Below the pieces are notes generated by a model that ran no database searches, had not been told where the DNA came from, and saw nothing but the letters and a program-made list of their open reading frames with translations. Below, piece after piece: positions 8,213 to 17,018 of a stretch of DNA of 37,344 nt. Position 1 is the first letter of the stretch. Every line of letters starts with the position of its first letter. The translations under genes and the position numbers were made by a program. The DNA comes from Pseudomonadota bacterium (GTDB lineage: Bacteria; Pseudomonadota; Alphaproteobacteria; Acetobacterales; Acetobacteraceae), in contig JAJXWD010000028.1 of the NCBI GenBank assembly GCA_021781835.1, positions 1 to 37,344 of the forward strand, written 5' to 3'.

Positions 8213-10410
8213 AGCCCTTGACCGCCGAGCGCATCATTTTGGGCGGCATCGTGCAGGGTGTGGGGTTCCGCCCCTTTGTCTACCGGCTGGCGCTCAGGCT
8301 GGGGGTCGCCGGCTGGGTGCGCAATGACGGCACCGGCCAGGTCGAGATCATCGCCCACGCGCCCGCCGCCGTGCTGGCCGGCTTCCGCGCCGGTCTGCTC
8401 TCCGAGGCCCCGCCCGCCGCGCGCCCGGTCTTGCGCCATGTCAGCGCCGCTTTGTTCACCGGCGAGGGGTTCGAGATCCGCCCCAGCACCGCCAAGGGCG
8501 TGGCCGCCCAGGGCCTGCCCGCCGACCTCGCCCCCTGCGCCGCCTGCCTCGCCGAACTGGCCGACCCCGCCGACCGGCGCTTTGGCTATGGTTTCACCAA
8601 CTGCACCCAATGCGGCCCGCGCTACAGCCTCATCGAAACCTTGCCCTATGACCGCGCCAACACCACCATGCGCGGCTTTGCCCTGTGCGCCGCCTGCGCG
8701 GCCGAATATGGCGCGCCCGATAACCGGCGCTTCCACGCCGAGCCCATCGCCTGCCCGCGCTGCGGGCCGCATCTGCGCCTTGGCGCCCATACGGGCGATG
8801 CCGCGCTCAGCGCCGCGCTGGCCGCCTTGCGGGCGGGGCGGATCGTCGCGGTGAAAGGTGTTGGCGGGTATCATTTGCTCTGCGACGCCGCCGATGACCA
8901 GGCGGTGCAACGCTTGCGCGCCCGCAAGCAGCGGCCGCGCAAGCCCCTCGCCCTGCTGGTGCCCGAAGCGCGGCTCTCCGAGTATGCGGCCGCCTCCCCG
9001 GCCGAACAGGAGGTGCTGCGCGGGCCGTCGCGCCCCATCCTGCTGCTGCCCAGGCGCGCGGGCGCCGCGCTCAGCCCGGCCATCGCCTCCGGCCTGGGCG
9101 AAATCGGGGTCATGCTGCCGGATTCCCCCCTGCATCATCTGCTGGCCACGGGGTTTGGCGCCGCCCTCGTCGCCACCTCGGCCAACCGCTCGGGCGAGCC
9201 GATGGTGGCCGATGACGCCACCGCCGAAGCCGACCTGGCCGGCATCGCCGAGGCGTTTTTGCACCATAACCGCCCCATCGCCCGGCCGGTGGATGATTCA
9301 GTGCTGCGGGTCATCGATGGCGCGCCGCGCCTCTTGCGCGCCGGGCGGGGCTTTAGCCCGCTCGAGGTGCCGCTGCCCCGCAAACTGCCCTACCCCGTGC
9401 TGGCGCTGGGCGGGCACATGAAAAACACCATCGCCCTGGGGTTTGGCGATCTGGCGGTGATCTCGCCCCATCTGGGCACGCTCGACAATCCGGCCGCCCT
9501 CGCCGCCTTCGCGCGCATGGCCGGGGAGCTGCCCGCGCTCTATGGCGTCAAGCCCCAGGCCCTGATCGTGGATGCCCATGCCGGCTATGGCTCCAGCGCC
9601 TGGGCGCGGGGGCGGGGCTTGGCTCTGCATCCTGTCTGGCACCATCACGCCCATGCCGGGGCGCTGGCGGGCGAATATGGGCTGGAGGAGGCGCTGATCT
9701 TCACCTGGGATGGTGTCGGGCTGGGGCCGGATGGCACGCTCTGGGGCGGTGAGGTGCTCGCCGGCCGGCCGGGCGCGTGGCGCGTGGCGGCGCGGCTCCG
9801 GCGCTTCAGGCTCCAGGGCGGCGACCGGGCGGCGCACGAGCCGTGGCGGGCGGCGGCGGCGCTGTGCTGGGGCGCGGGGCTCACCCCGCCCGCCGGGCTG
9901 GTGCCCGATCCGCTGGTCAAACGCGCCTGGGACACGGGCCGCAACTGCTTTGAAACCAGCGCCGCCGGACGGTTGTTCGATGGCGCGGCCGCTCTGCTCG
10001 GGCTCTGCCCCACCGCCAGCTACGAGGCCCAGGCCCCCGCCGAACTCGAAGCCCTGGCCGACGACACCAGCGCCGCCATTCCCCTGCCCCTGACACGGCG
10101 AGACGGCATATGGGAAGCCGACTGGGCGCCGCTGCTGCCCATGTTGACCGACCAAACCCTGCCCCCCGCCACGCGCGCGGCGCTGTTTCATGAAAGCCTG
10201 GCCGCCCTGGGGGCCGAGCTGGCCCTGCGTTTGGGGGCGCGCGCTGTCGGCCTCTCGGGCGGGGTGTTTCAAAACCGCCGCCTCACGCAATCGCTGCTCG
10301 GCCGCCTGCGCGCGGCCGGCATAACGGCGCATCTCGGGCGCCAAATCCCCAGTAACGATGCCGGCCTCTCTTATGGCCAGCTGGTCGAATTCGGAGCCTC
10401 TCATGGATGA
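8182..10410 (+). CDS. hypF: HypF carbamoyltransferase for hydrogenase cyanide ligand synthesis
   Basis: HypF turns carbamoyl phosphate into a carbamoyl group and loads it on HypE, the source of the CN ligands. Domains in order: acylphosphatase (GIVQGVGFRPFVYR, WVRNDGTG), two zinc fingers (CAACLAELAD...CTQCGPRY and CAACAAEY...CPRCGP), a YrdC-like domain (VKGVGGYHLLCDA, KPLALL, TSANRSGEP) and a Kae1-like domain (GGHMKNTIAL, HHHAHAGALAGE, SGGVFQNRRL, PSNDAGLSYGQ). At 742 residues it is complete. The start is uncertain: GTG 8182 has a GAGGGGG stretch at long spacing and overlaps hypD by 31 bases; TTG 8218 would begin just before the conserved domain but lacks a clear ribosome site. The stop overlaps hypE by 8 bases. 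Confidence 0.95.
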   Translation: MASGRAPGGLKPLTAERIILGGIVQGVGFRPFVYRLALRLGVAGWVRNDGTGQVEIIAHAPAAVLAGFRAGLLSEAPPAARPVLRHVSAALFTGEGFEIRPSTAKGVAAQGLPADLAPCAACLAELADPADRRFGYGFTNCTQCGPRYSLIETLPYDRANTTMRGFALCAACAAEYGAPDNRRFHAEPIACPRCGPHLRLGAHTGDAALSAALAALRAGRIVAVKGVGGYHLLCDAADDQAVQRLRARKQRPRKPLALLVPEARLSEYAAASPAEQEVLRGPSRPILLLPRRAGAALSPAIASGLGEIGVMLPDSPLHHLLATGFGAALVATSANRSGEPMVADDATAEADLAGIAEAFLHHNRPIARPVDDSVLRVIDGAPRLLRAGRGFSPLEVPLPRKLPYPVLALGGHMKNTIALGFGDLAVISPHLGTLDNPAALAAFARMAGELPALYGVKPQALIVDAHAGYGSSAWARGRGLALHPVWHHHAHAGALAGEYGLEEALIFTWDGVGLGPDGTLWGGEVLAGRPGAWRVAARLRRFRLQGGDRAAHEPWRAAAALCWGAGLTPPAGLVPDPLVKRAWDTGRNCFETSAAGRLFDGAAALLGLCPTASYEAQAPAELEALADDTSAAIPLPLTRRDGIWEADWAPLLPMLTDQTLPPATRAALFHESLAALGAELALRLGARAVGLSGGVFQNRRLTQSLLGRLRAAGITAHLGRQIPSNDAGLSYGQLVEFGASHG

Positions 10411-11398
10411 ATTCATCACCCTTGCGCACGGCAATGGCGGGGTGCGCATGCGCGCCCTCATCGAGCGCGTGTTCGCGGCGCGGCTGGGCAGACCCGACAC
10501 CAGCGCGGATGCCGTGCCCATCGCCCTGCCCGCCGGCGAAATCCTGGTCACCACCGATGGCTTCACCGTCCAGCCCGCGCGCTTTCCGGGCGGCGATATC
10601 GGGGCGCTCGCCGTGCATGGCACGGTCAACGACCTGGCGGTTTCGGGCGCCACGCCGCTCTACCTCACCCTCGCCGCGCTGATCGAGGAAGGCTTTCCGC
10701 TCGCCGAGCTCGAAACCCTCATCGACAGCCTGGCCCGCGCCGCGCGCGAGGCCGGCGTGCGCGTGGTGGCGGGGGATACCAAAGTGCTGCCCCGCGGCCA
10801 GGGCGGCGGGGTTTATTTCGCGCTCACCGGCCTTGGCGTGCGCAAGCCCGGTCTGGGGCTTGGCATCAATGCCATCACCCCCGGCGACAAGCTCCTGGTC
10901 AGCGGCCCGGTTGGCGATCACGGCATCGCGGTAATGTTCGCCCGCGAGGAATTTGGCCTCAGGGGCGATGTGCGCTCGGACGCCGCCACCCTCACCCCCC
11001 TCACCCAGGCGCTGCTCGCGGTGCCGGGGCTGCGCTTCATGCGCGACCCCACGCGCGGCGGGCTGGCGACGGTGGCCCACGAAATCGCCGCCGCCCGGGG
11101 CCTGGGCGTGACCCTCGAAGCCGCCGCGATCCCCGTGCGCGACAGCACCCAGGCGGTGTGCGAGATGCTGGGCTACGACCCGCTTTATCTGGCCTGCGAG
11201 GGCCGCGTGGTGGCGGTGGTGGCGCCCGACCATGCCGGCGCCGCGCTGGCCGCCCTCAAGGCGCATGAGCTGGGGGCGGATGCCGCCCTCATCGGCACCA
11301 TAGAGGCCGCGCCCGGCCCCGTGGTGCTGCGCACCGCGCTCGGCGGCCGCCGCCTGCTGCCCGAACTCGAAGAGGACGCGCTGCCCCGGATCTGCTGA
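10403..11398 (+). CDS. hypE: HypE carbamoyl dehydratase for cyanide ligand synthesis
   Basis: The product has 331 residues. ATG 10403 has GGAG upstream and overlaps the hypF stop (ATGGATGA). HypE takes the carbamoyl group from HypF on its terminal cysteine and dehydrates it with ATP to a thiocyanate, which gives CN to iron. The sequence ends PRIC, the conserved C-terminal tail with the acceptor cysteine. Other marks are the N-terminal LAHGNGG, the VTTDGFTVQP and GDIGALAVHGTVNDLAVSG nucleotide/metal loops, VVAGDTKVL, and RDPTRGGLA of the PurM-like fold. It is the last gene of the plus-strand hyp operon; the hypB stop codon on the other strand is directly adjacent. Confidence 0.97.
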   Translation: MDEFITLAHGNGGVRMRALIERVFAARLGRPDTSADAVPIALPAGEILVTTDGFTVQPARFPGGDIGALAVHGTVNDLAVSGATPLYLTLAALIEEGFPLAELETLIDSLARAAREAGVRVVAGDTKVLPRGQGGGVYFALTGLGVRKPGLGLGINAITPGDKLLVSGPVGDHGIAVMFAREEFGLRGDVRSDAATLTPLTQALLAVPGLRFMRDPTRGGLATVAHEIAAARGLGVTLEAAAIPVRDSTQAVCEMLGYDPLYLACEGRVVAVVAPDHAGAALAALKAHELGADAALIGTIEAAPGPVVLRTALGGRRLLPELEEDALPRIC

Positions 11399-12259
11399 TC
11401 AGGTTCCGGCCGAGAGCGCCACGCGCGGCTTGGGCCTGGCCGCCGCCTTGCCGGCCTTGGCCCGCTCAACGCCCGCGCGCAGCCAGTCCAGCCACGCCGC
11501 CATGCCCTCGCCCGAGCGCGCCGAGAGGGTCAGCACCCCGATGCCCGGATGCACCCGCCCCGCATAATCCGCCGCCTTTTCCACCGAAAAATCGACATAA
11601 GGCAGCAGGTCGGATTTATTGAGCAGCATCAGATCGGCGGCGAAAAACATGTCGGGGTATTTGAGCGGCTTATCCTCGCCCTCGGTGGTTGAGAGCACCA
11701 CCACCTTATGCGCCTCCCCCAGGTCAAACCCCGCCGGGCAGACCAGATTGCCGACATTTTCGATAAACAGCACCCCATCCTCGATGGGGGGGAGATGCGC
11801 GAGCGCATGGCCCACCCCATGGGCATCGAGATGGCAGCCCTTGCCGGTGTTGATCTGGTAAGCGGGCACGCCGGTCGCCTTGATCCGCTCGGCATCCAGC
11901 CCGGTCTGCTGGTCGCCCTCGATCACCGCCACCGGCAGTTCGGCCTTCAGCGCCTCCACGGTCCTCACCAGCAGCGTGGTCTTGCCAGAGCCCGGCGAGG
12001 ATACGAGATTGACCACAAACAGCCCCCGGGCGGCGAAAGAGCGCCGGTTGGCATCGGCATGGCGCTGATTCTCGGCGAAAATATCGCGCTCCACCTGCAC
12101 CATGCGCGTCTGGCTCAAGCCCGGCGCGTGGGCGTGGCGGTGGTCATGGTCGTCGTGATCATGGTGGTCATGGCCGTGATGGTCGTGATCATGGTCGTGA
12201 TCATGATGGTCAGAGCCATGCTTGTGCTCATGCCCGCCGCAGCCGCAAATCGCGCACAT
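11399..12259 (-). CDS. hypB: HypB nickel-inserting GTPase with histidine-rich nickel store
   Basis: The product has 285 residues. ATG 12259 is preceded by CTGGAGG at good spacing; upstream codons lie in hypA. HypB delivers nickel to the hydrogenase large subunit, driven by GTP hydrolysis. It begins MCAICGCGG, the high-affinity CxxCGC nickel site, followed by a His/Asp-rich tract (about residues 10-48) with 18 histidines, which stores nickel in related rhizobial proteins. The GTPase core shows [10 protein letters not shown] (P-loop), [23 protein letters not shown] (metal site and G3) and LNKSDLLPY (G4). The codons for the His tract form an imperfect DNA repeat near 12150-12230. It is the last gene of the hup-hypAB operon. 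Confidence 0.97.
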   Translation of the reverse strand: MCAICGCGGHEHKHGSDHHDHDHDHDHHGHDHHDHDDHDHRHAHAPGLSQTRMVQVERDIFAENQRHADANRRSFAARGLFVVNLVSSPGSGKTTLLVRTVEALKAELPVAVIEGDQQTGLDAERIKATGVPAYQINTGKGCHLDAHGVGHALAHLPPIEDGVLFIENVGNLVCPAGFDLGEAHKVVVLSTTEGEDKPLKYPDMFFAADLMLLNKSDLLPYVDFSVEKAADYAGRVHPGIGVLTLSARSGEGMAAWLDWLRAGVERAKAGKAAARPKPRVALSAGT

Positions 12260-12260
12260 G

Positions 12261-12602
12261 TTACGAAACCTCCAGCTGTTTAATACGCATTTGCGCGCCA
12301 TCCAGTATGTGCAGCTGGTAGCTGCCGCAGGCGGGGCATCCCTCGCCATGGCGCTTCACCGCCACATTGCCCGAGCATTGCATACACCAGGCGCTGCCGT
12401 CCACGAAATCAATCGCGAGCGCCGCGCCCTCGGCCAGCGTGCCCTTGGCCACAATGGGAAAATTGAACCGCATGGCCGCGGGCTCTATGGTGGCGAGCGC
12501 CCCGATTTCGAGAAACACCTTATGCACGCGGGAAAATACCTGCGCGCGGGCCTGCTCCTCGAGCGCCTGAACCAGCCCCTCGCACAGCGCCATTTCATGC
12601 AT
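12261..12602 (-). CDS. hypA: HypA nickel and zinc metallochaperone
   Basis: The product has 113 residues, the normal size. The start at 12602 gives MHEMALC, in which His2 is the conserved nickel ligand; longer frames upstream run through the rubredoxin gene. The zinc-binding loop is CMQC...CPAC near the C-terminus. HypA works with HypB to insert nickel into the large subunit. Its start overlaps the rubredoxin stop by 8 bases (ATGCATGA) and it ends 1 base before the hypB start, so translation is probably coupled throughout. Confidence 0.95.
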   Translation of the reverse strand: MHEMALCEGLVQALEEQARAQVFSRVHKVFLEIGALATIEPAAMRFNFPIVAKGTLAEGAALAIDFVDGSAWCMQCSGNVAVKRHGEGCPACGSYQLHILDGAQMRIKQLEVS

Positions 12603-12783
12603 CTCTGGTATCCAGGCGCAAAAACTTGTCCCGGCCCGCCTCGCATACCGGACAGGACCAGTCCTCGGGCAGTTCCTCGAACGGCGTGCCGGGCTCAATC
12701 TGCCACACGCTGTCGCCTTCCTGGGGGTCATAGACATGCCAGCAAATGCGGCATTCAAACCGCGCGGCCTTGGTCTCGCTCAT
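12595..12783 (-). CDS. hupI: Rubredoxin of the hydrogenase operon (HupI/HoxR type)
   Basis: The product has 62 residues with two CxxC pairs (ECRICWHVYDP and CPVCEAGRDKF) that bind a single iron, and the rubredoxin core WxIEPGTPFEELPEDW. In Rhizobium and Ralstonia the equivalent HupI/HoxR is needed for hydrogenase activity when oxygen is present, perhaps by protecting iron-sulfur assembly of the small subunit. It overlaps hupH by four bases (ATGA) upstream and hypA by eight downstream. Its retention fits the oxygen-tolerant type of hydrogenase inferred from HupS. Confidence 0.93.
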   Translation of the reverse strand: MSETKAARFECRICWHVYDPQEGDSVWQIEPGTPFEELPEDWSCPVCEAGRDKFLRLDTRDA

Positions 12784-13568
12784 GCGTAAACGCTCCGCAC
12801 CGCCCGCACGCGCCTGGCGGAATCGGCAATGTCATCGGCCGCCGCGCAGGCGACAGAGGGCATGAGGCCGATATCGATGGAGTTGAGAATGAGCGCGTTG
12901 GCGGCGTTGGAAAACTGCACCCACCAGACATGGCCAAGATGCGTGGAGCGGATGCGGCACGCGCCATAACCCGATGAAACAATCACCACCGCCCCCTCGC
13001 CCAGCGTTTTCACCAGCCAGCCAAGATCGGCATCGGTCAGCGGCAGCAGGTCGAGGTTGAAATTATGCCCCGCCCCGGTTTCGGCAAAGGTCCGCGCGCG
13101 GGCATGAATTTCCGCCAGCAGATGCGGCGCGTTGACAACCTCCGCCGGAACATTTTCAAGCGCCGGCATCGGCGGCACACCCGCCCTGGCGCGCGCTTTG
13201 AGCACGGCCGGCACATCGCCGATTTCGAGATAATCCACCCCCTCGCCGCGCACGCGCCACAAGCCGGTGAACACCGTCTCCTCTATTTGCAGATCGGGCG
13301 TGCCGAACGCCAGCGCCGAAACCTCGCCAGAACCCAGCGTCTCGTTGAGAAATTTCACCGCCTCGGGCGGCGCTTCGCGCAGATCGAGCAGATTGTCCGG
13401 GCTGTCTGGCGCGTAAGCGGCCAGCGCCGCCTCGATCCGCTCCAGCCACACCCCGCCCGCCGCGCGCAAGGCCGGGTCTTCTGGCAGCCGGGGCGGCAGA
13501 TATTGGTTCACCGCCTGGGGCAGCATCATATAATCGGGCGAAGGCTCCTGGTTGTTGGGCAGGGGCAT
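12780..13568 (-). CDS. hupH: HupH/HoxQ-type hydrogenase maturation protein
   Basis: The product has 262 residues. ATG 13568 has AAGGAT upstream. The sequence shows the HupH family marks: a LLDLREAP segment, FLNETLGSGEVSA, ETVFTGLWRVR, and a C-terminal block with VSSGYGACRIRST...VWWVQFSNA. HupH/HoxQ proteins help mature the iron-sulfur small subunit, with HupG and rubredoxin, before Tat export. It lies in a tight run (14-base gap to hupG, ATGA overlap with the rubredoxin gene). The N-terminal 25 residues are less conserved and the start could be slightly different. Confidence 0.9.
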   Translation of the reverse strand: MPLPNNQEPSPDYMMLPQAVNQYLPPRLPEDPALRAAGGVWLERIEAALAAYAPDSPDNLLDLREAPPEAVKFLNETLGSGEVSALAFGTPDLQIEETVFTGLWRVRGEGVDYLEIGDVPAVLKARARAGVPPMPALENVPAEVVNAPHLLAEIHARARTFAETGAGHNFNLDLLPLTDADLGWLVKTLGEGAVVIVSSGYGACRIRSTHLGHVWWVQFSNAANALILNSIDIGLMPSVACAAADDIADSARRVRAVRSVYA

Positions 13569-13582
13569 GGTTTATCCTTGGC

Positions 13583-13957
13583 TCAGGCTGTGGGAACGAC
13601 AAGCGGCGCGATCTCGCGGACATATTCGGCCCAGTCGCGCATGCGCGGCAAGGCCAGCACAACCTCGCCGCCTTTCACAAACACCAGCGTCGGGCGCACG
13701 GTGATCTTGAACCGCGCGGCAAGCTTGCGCTCGGCATCGGGGTCGATCACGCCAATGCGGAACGCGCCTGGAAATTCCTTCATCAATTCCGGCATCACCA
13801 CGGCCAGATCCTCGATCTCGGGGTAGCGCGCGGCATTGCCGGTAAACAGCAAGGCCGCCAGCCCGCCCGCCAAAAACGCCTCCAGCGTCGTTTCGGTGAG
13901 CGCGTTAACGCCAGTCATTTGCAACAAACGGCGCAGGCCGGGGGAAGGATCGCTCAT
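13583..13957 (-). CDS. hupG: HupG/HoxO (HyaE-type) thioredoxin-like chaperone
   Basis: The product has 124 residues and a thioredoxin-like fold of the HyaE family, with VRPTLVFVKGGEVV matching the cis-proline segment. It lacks a CxxC, as expected for this family; indeed it has no cysteine at all. HyaE/HoxO binds the Tat signal of the hydrogenase small subunit and holds it until cofactors are in place. Gene order hupD-hupG-hupH supports this. It starts four bases after the hupD stop. Confidence 0.88.
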   Translation of the reverse strand: MSDPSPGLRRLLQMTGVNALTETTLEAFLAGGLAALLFTGNAARYPEIEDLAVVMPELMKEFPGAFRIGVIDPDAERKLAARFKITVRPTLVFVKGGEVVLALPRMRDWAEYVREIAPLVVPTA

Positions 13958-13961
13958 GGCT

Positions 13962-14519
13962 TCACCCCACCAGCTCGTAAAAATCGATCATCACGGATTC
14001 CGGTCCCAGCGGCTCTAGCGCCTCGCCCGCCGCGCGCGGGCGCGGGGTCACGCCATAGCGGGCCAGATAGGCCAGCGTCTCGGTCAGCGCCGCGTCGATC
14101 TGCGCGCGCACCGGCGGCGTGACCGAGGCGCCGTAATTCTGCAAATCCAGCGGCTGCACGCCAATCAGGCGCACATGCAGCGGCAGCGTGTCCTTCAGCT
14201 TGGCCAGCCCCAGCACATCGAGCATGCTGGTCTGGTGCAGGCTCATTTTCTTGGCGGTCAGGCAGCGCGGCACGTCGTCGTCATCGGCCATGAACAGGCT
14301 GCCGGGCGGCAGGCCGTAATCCACCGCATCCAGAATCACCAGCACATCGGCATCCTCGACAATGGGCAGCAGCGCCAGCCCCTGCGTGCCGCCATCCACC
14401 AGCCGCACATGCGAAGGAAACCCATAGCGCGCGTTCAGCTCCTCGACCGCGCGCACGCCAAACCCCTCATCGGCCCATAAAATATTGCCGACCCCCAAAA
14501 CAATGATCCGCCGGCTCAT
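13962..14519 (-). CDS. hupD: HupD/HoxM hydrogenase large-subunit maturation protease
   Basis: The product has 185 residues with the peptidase M52 pattern: VLGVGNILWADEGFGVRAVE at the N-terminus, LDAVDYG in the middle and SLHQTS. Glu18, the Asp of LDAVDYG and the His of HQTS are the expected nickel-sensing ligands. The enzyme removes the C-terminal tail of HupL after nickel insertion; the predicted tail (15 residues after His580) is present in this window. It overlaps hupC by four bases (ATGA). Confidence 0.95.
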   Translation of the reverse strand: MSRRIIVLGVGNILWADEGFGVRAVEELNARYGFPSHVRLVDGGTQGLALLPIVEDADVLVILDAVDYGLPPGSLFMADDDDVPRCLTAKKMSLHQTSMLDVLGLAKLKDTLPLHVRLIGVQPLDLQNYGASVTPPVRAQIDAALTETLAYLARYGVTPRPRAAGEALEPLGPESVMIDFYELVG

Positions 14520-15223
14520 GGGCGATTATCCTTGAACATGCGCCAGCCATTGATCATGGCCGAGACAATGGCCGCGCGCGACATGATGTCCTCGCGGATG
14601 ACCATGTAGATATGGATGATGACGAACACCAGAATGTACCACATGGCCAGATGGTGCCAGGTATGAACCTCCATGCTGCCGCCAAACAGCGGGATCACCC
14701 AGGAGCTGAACAGCCTGGCCGACCACCCGCCCGCGCCCTCGCCATAAAGCGCGAAACCGGTGACGATCTGAAACAGCGCGCCCAGCACGAAGAGCAGAAA
14801 CATGGCCGCCTGCGCCAGCGGGTTATGGCCAACCTCGACCGGCGCCTCGCGGTCGATCATCAGATACCAGCGGATCGTCGTCCACATGCCCTTCCACCAC
14901 GCGCAGGACCACACGGCGGGCAGAAAGATTTCACGGGCATGGGCATTGCCCACGAACACCCAATAAACCCGCACCGCGAACCCGACCGCGAAAATATAGG
15001 CCGAGACGAAATGAATCTCGCGCACCCAGCCCATGACATAAAGATGGTACGGCTCGCCATCGAGCTGCGGCCAGATGGGGCGGGCGATGAGCAGCCCCGT
15101 GACCACCAGCAGCGCGAAGGCGAACAGATTGACCCAGTGCCAGATGCGCACCGGGAGTTCATAGACATAGACAGGGGCTTTCACCACCCCCGTCCCGTTG
15201 GCGTGAGGGGCTGGCGCGCTCAT
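14516..15223 (-). CDS. hupC: HupC/HoxZ cytochrome b subunit of uptake hydrogenase
   Basis: The product has 235 residues and four membrane segments (about 30-48, 70-92, 140-162 and 190-212). Heme-ligand histidines are visible in RIWHWVN, EIHFVSAY, EVHTWHHLAMW and VFVIIHIYMVIRED. This di-heme cytochrome b anchors the HupSL dimer on the periplasmic face and passes hydrogen electrons to the quinone pool. It is four bases downstream of hupL, in the normal hupSLC order. Confidence 0.95.
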   Translation of the reverse strand: MSAPAPHANGTGVVKAPVYVYELPVRIWHWVNLFAFALLVVTGLLIARPIWPQLDGEPYHLYVMGWVREIHFVSAYIFAVGFAVRVYWVFVGNAHAREIFLPAVWSCAWWKGMWTTIRWYLMIDREAPVEVGHNPLAQAAMFLLFVLGALFQIVTGFALYGEGAGGWSARLFSSWVIPLFGGSMEVHTWHHLAMWYILVFVIIHIYMVIREDIMSRAAIVSAMINGWRMFKDNRP

Positions 15224-15227
15224 GGCT

Positions 15228-17015
15228 TTAGCGCACCTTCACGCGCACAAGTTCGCCGCCATCGGGGGCCATCACATGCGTCGAGCAGGCGAGGCAGGGA
15301 TCGAAACTATGCAGGGTACGCAAAATTTCGAGCGGCTGGGTGGGGTTGGCCAGCGGCGTGCCGAGCAGGGCGGCCTCGAACGCGCCGATATTGCCGGCCG
15401 GGTCGCGCGGCGAGCCGTTCCAGGTGGTGGGCACCACCGCCTGATAAGAGGCGATTTTGGCGGCCTCTATATGCACCCAATGCCCCAGCGCGCCGCGCGG
15501 CGCCTCGGTAAAGCCCACGCCCTTGGCCGCGGGCGCCCAGCTCGAGGGCTCCCAGTTCTGGGTATTGGCGGTGGCCAGATCGCCCGCCGCGATGTTGGCG
15601 ATCAGCGCGTTGAACTGGTCCTTGAGTTTATGCGCCGCCCATTGCGCCTCCAGCCCGCGCGCGGCGGTGCGCCCGAGCGTGGTGAACAGCGCGGCGAAGG
15701 GCAGCCCGAGATCGGTGAGCAGCTGGTCCACCGGCTGCTTGAATTCATCGAGCCCCCTGGCATAGGCCACCGTGAAGCGCGAGAGCGGCCCCACCTCCAT
15801 GGCATTGCCCTTCCAGCGCGCGGCCTTGATGAAGGAATATTTCGCCCCCTCATCGAGCTGCTGAATATTGGTCTTGGTGCCGACCGTATTGGCGCCCAGC
15901 TCGAAATTCGGCTCGGTGATGCCATCCCAAGGGTGCAGGCCCTTGCTCTCATCGGGGTATTGATACCAGGAATGATCGACATATTCCTGCACCTGGTCGG
16001 GCGCGGTCAGATCGACATCCATCACCTCATTGAGGTTGCCGTTCAAAATCGCCCCGCGCGGCATCATCAGGTTGGTATAGTCATTGGCGTGCCGCGGAAA
16101 CTCGCCATAAGCCAGCACGTTCTTGCCGGCCAGCCCCTGGCCGTAATCCCAGTTTTTGTAGAAGCTGGCAATGGCCTTGAGATCGGGGATATAGACCTGA
16201 TCGATGAACTCGATGGTGCGGTCGATGATGCCCGAGACCAGATTGAGGCTCGCCATGTTCACCGGCGCGCCGGCCGCCATCGGCTCATCCACGTTAATGG
16301 CGCAGGCCATGCCGCCCACCAGCCAGTTCGGGTGCGGGTTCTTGCCGCCGAACACGGTGTGGATTTTCACGATCTCGCGCTGGAAATCCAGCGCCTCGAG
16401 ATAATGCGCCACGGCCATCAGGTTACCCTCGGGGGGCAGCACATAGGCCGGGTTGCCCCAATAGCCGTTCATGAACGGCCCCAACTGCCCGGAATCGACA
16501 AAACGCTGCAAGCGCGCCCGCACATCCGAGAAATAGCCCGGCGAGGATTTGCCCCAGGGCGAGATGCTCTGCGCCAGCGCGCTGGTCGCCTTTGGGTCGG
16601 CCTGCAGCGCCGAGACCACATCCACCCAGTCGAGCGCGTGCAGATGGTAGAAATGCACCAGATGATCATGCGCATACAAAGTCAGCTGCATGATGTTGCG
16701 GATGATGTTGGCGTTTTCCGGAATCTGGATGCCCAGCGCGTTTTCCACCGCGCGCACGCTGGTGAGCGCGTGCGTGCCGGTGCACACGCCGCAGATGCGC
16801 TCGCAAAACGCCCAGGCATCGCGCGGGTCGCGGCCCTTGAGGATAAGCTCCAGCCCGCGCCACATGGTGCCCGAGGACACGGCGTTCTGGATGACATTGT
16901 TGGCATCGAGGTTCACCTCGCAGCGCATATGGCCCTCGATGCGCGTGACGGGGTCGACCACCATGCGTCGGCCGGAATTATCGAGCGAGAAGCCGTTGGG
17001 GGTTTGCACGGTCAT
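15228..17015 (-). CDS. hupL: Uptake [NiFe] hydrogenase large subunit
   Basis: The product has 595 residues, the normal precursor length. Nickel-iron ligands are Cys75 and Cys78 ([11 protein letters not shown]) and Cys574 and Cys577 (DPCLACSTH). Cleavage after His580 would remove the last 15 residues ([15 protein letters not shown]) by HupD. Other family marks are [14 protein letters not shown] near the start and [10 protein letters not shown]-like residues before the last cysteines. It splits H2 at the buried active site and is exported by hitchhiking on the Tat signal of HupS. It is three bases downstream of hupS. Confidence 0.98.
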   Translation of the reverse strand: MTVQTPNGFSLDNSGRRMVVDPVTRIEGHMRCEVNLDANNVIQNAVSSGTMWRGLELILKGRDPRDAWAFCERICGVCTGTHALTSVRAVENALGIQIPENANIIRNIMQLTLYAHDHLVHFYHLHALDWVDVVSALQADPKATSALAQSISPWGKSSPGYFSDVRARLQRFVDSGQLGPFMNGYWGNPAYVLPPEGNLMAVAHYLEALDFQREIVKIHTVFGGKNPHPNWLVGGMACAINVDEPMAAGAPVNMASLNLVSGIIDRTIEFIDQVYIPDLKAIASFYKNWDYGQGLAGKNVLAYGEFPRHANDYTNLMMPRGAILNGNLNEVMDVDLTAPDQVQEYVDHSWYQYPDESKGLHPWDGITEPNFELGANTVGTKTNIQQLDEGAKYSFIKAARWKGNAMEVGPLSRFTVAYARGLDEFKQPVDQLLTDLGLPFAALFTTLGRTAARGLEAQWAAHKLKDQFNALIANIAAGDLATANTQNWEPSSWAPAAKGVGFTEAPRGALGHWVHIEAAKIASYQAVVPTTWNGSPRDPAGNIGAFEAALLGTPLANPTQPLEILRTLHSFDPCLACSTHVMAPDGGELVRVKVR

Positions 17016-17018
17016 GGC

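Noticed and set aside
12140-12235. Simple DNA repeat of the tcatggtcgtgatca kind
   Set aside because: It is explained by the His/Asp-rich nickel-binding tract of HypB.
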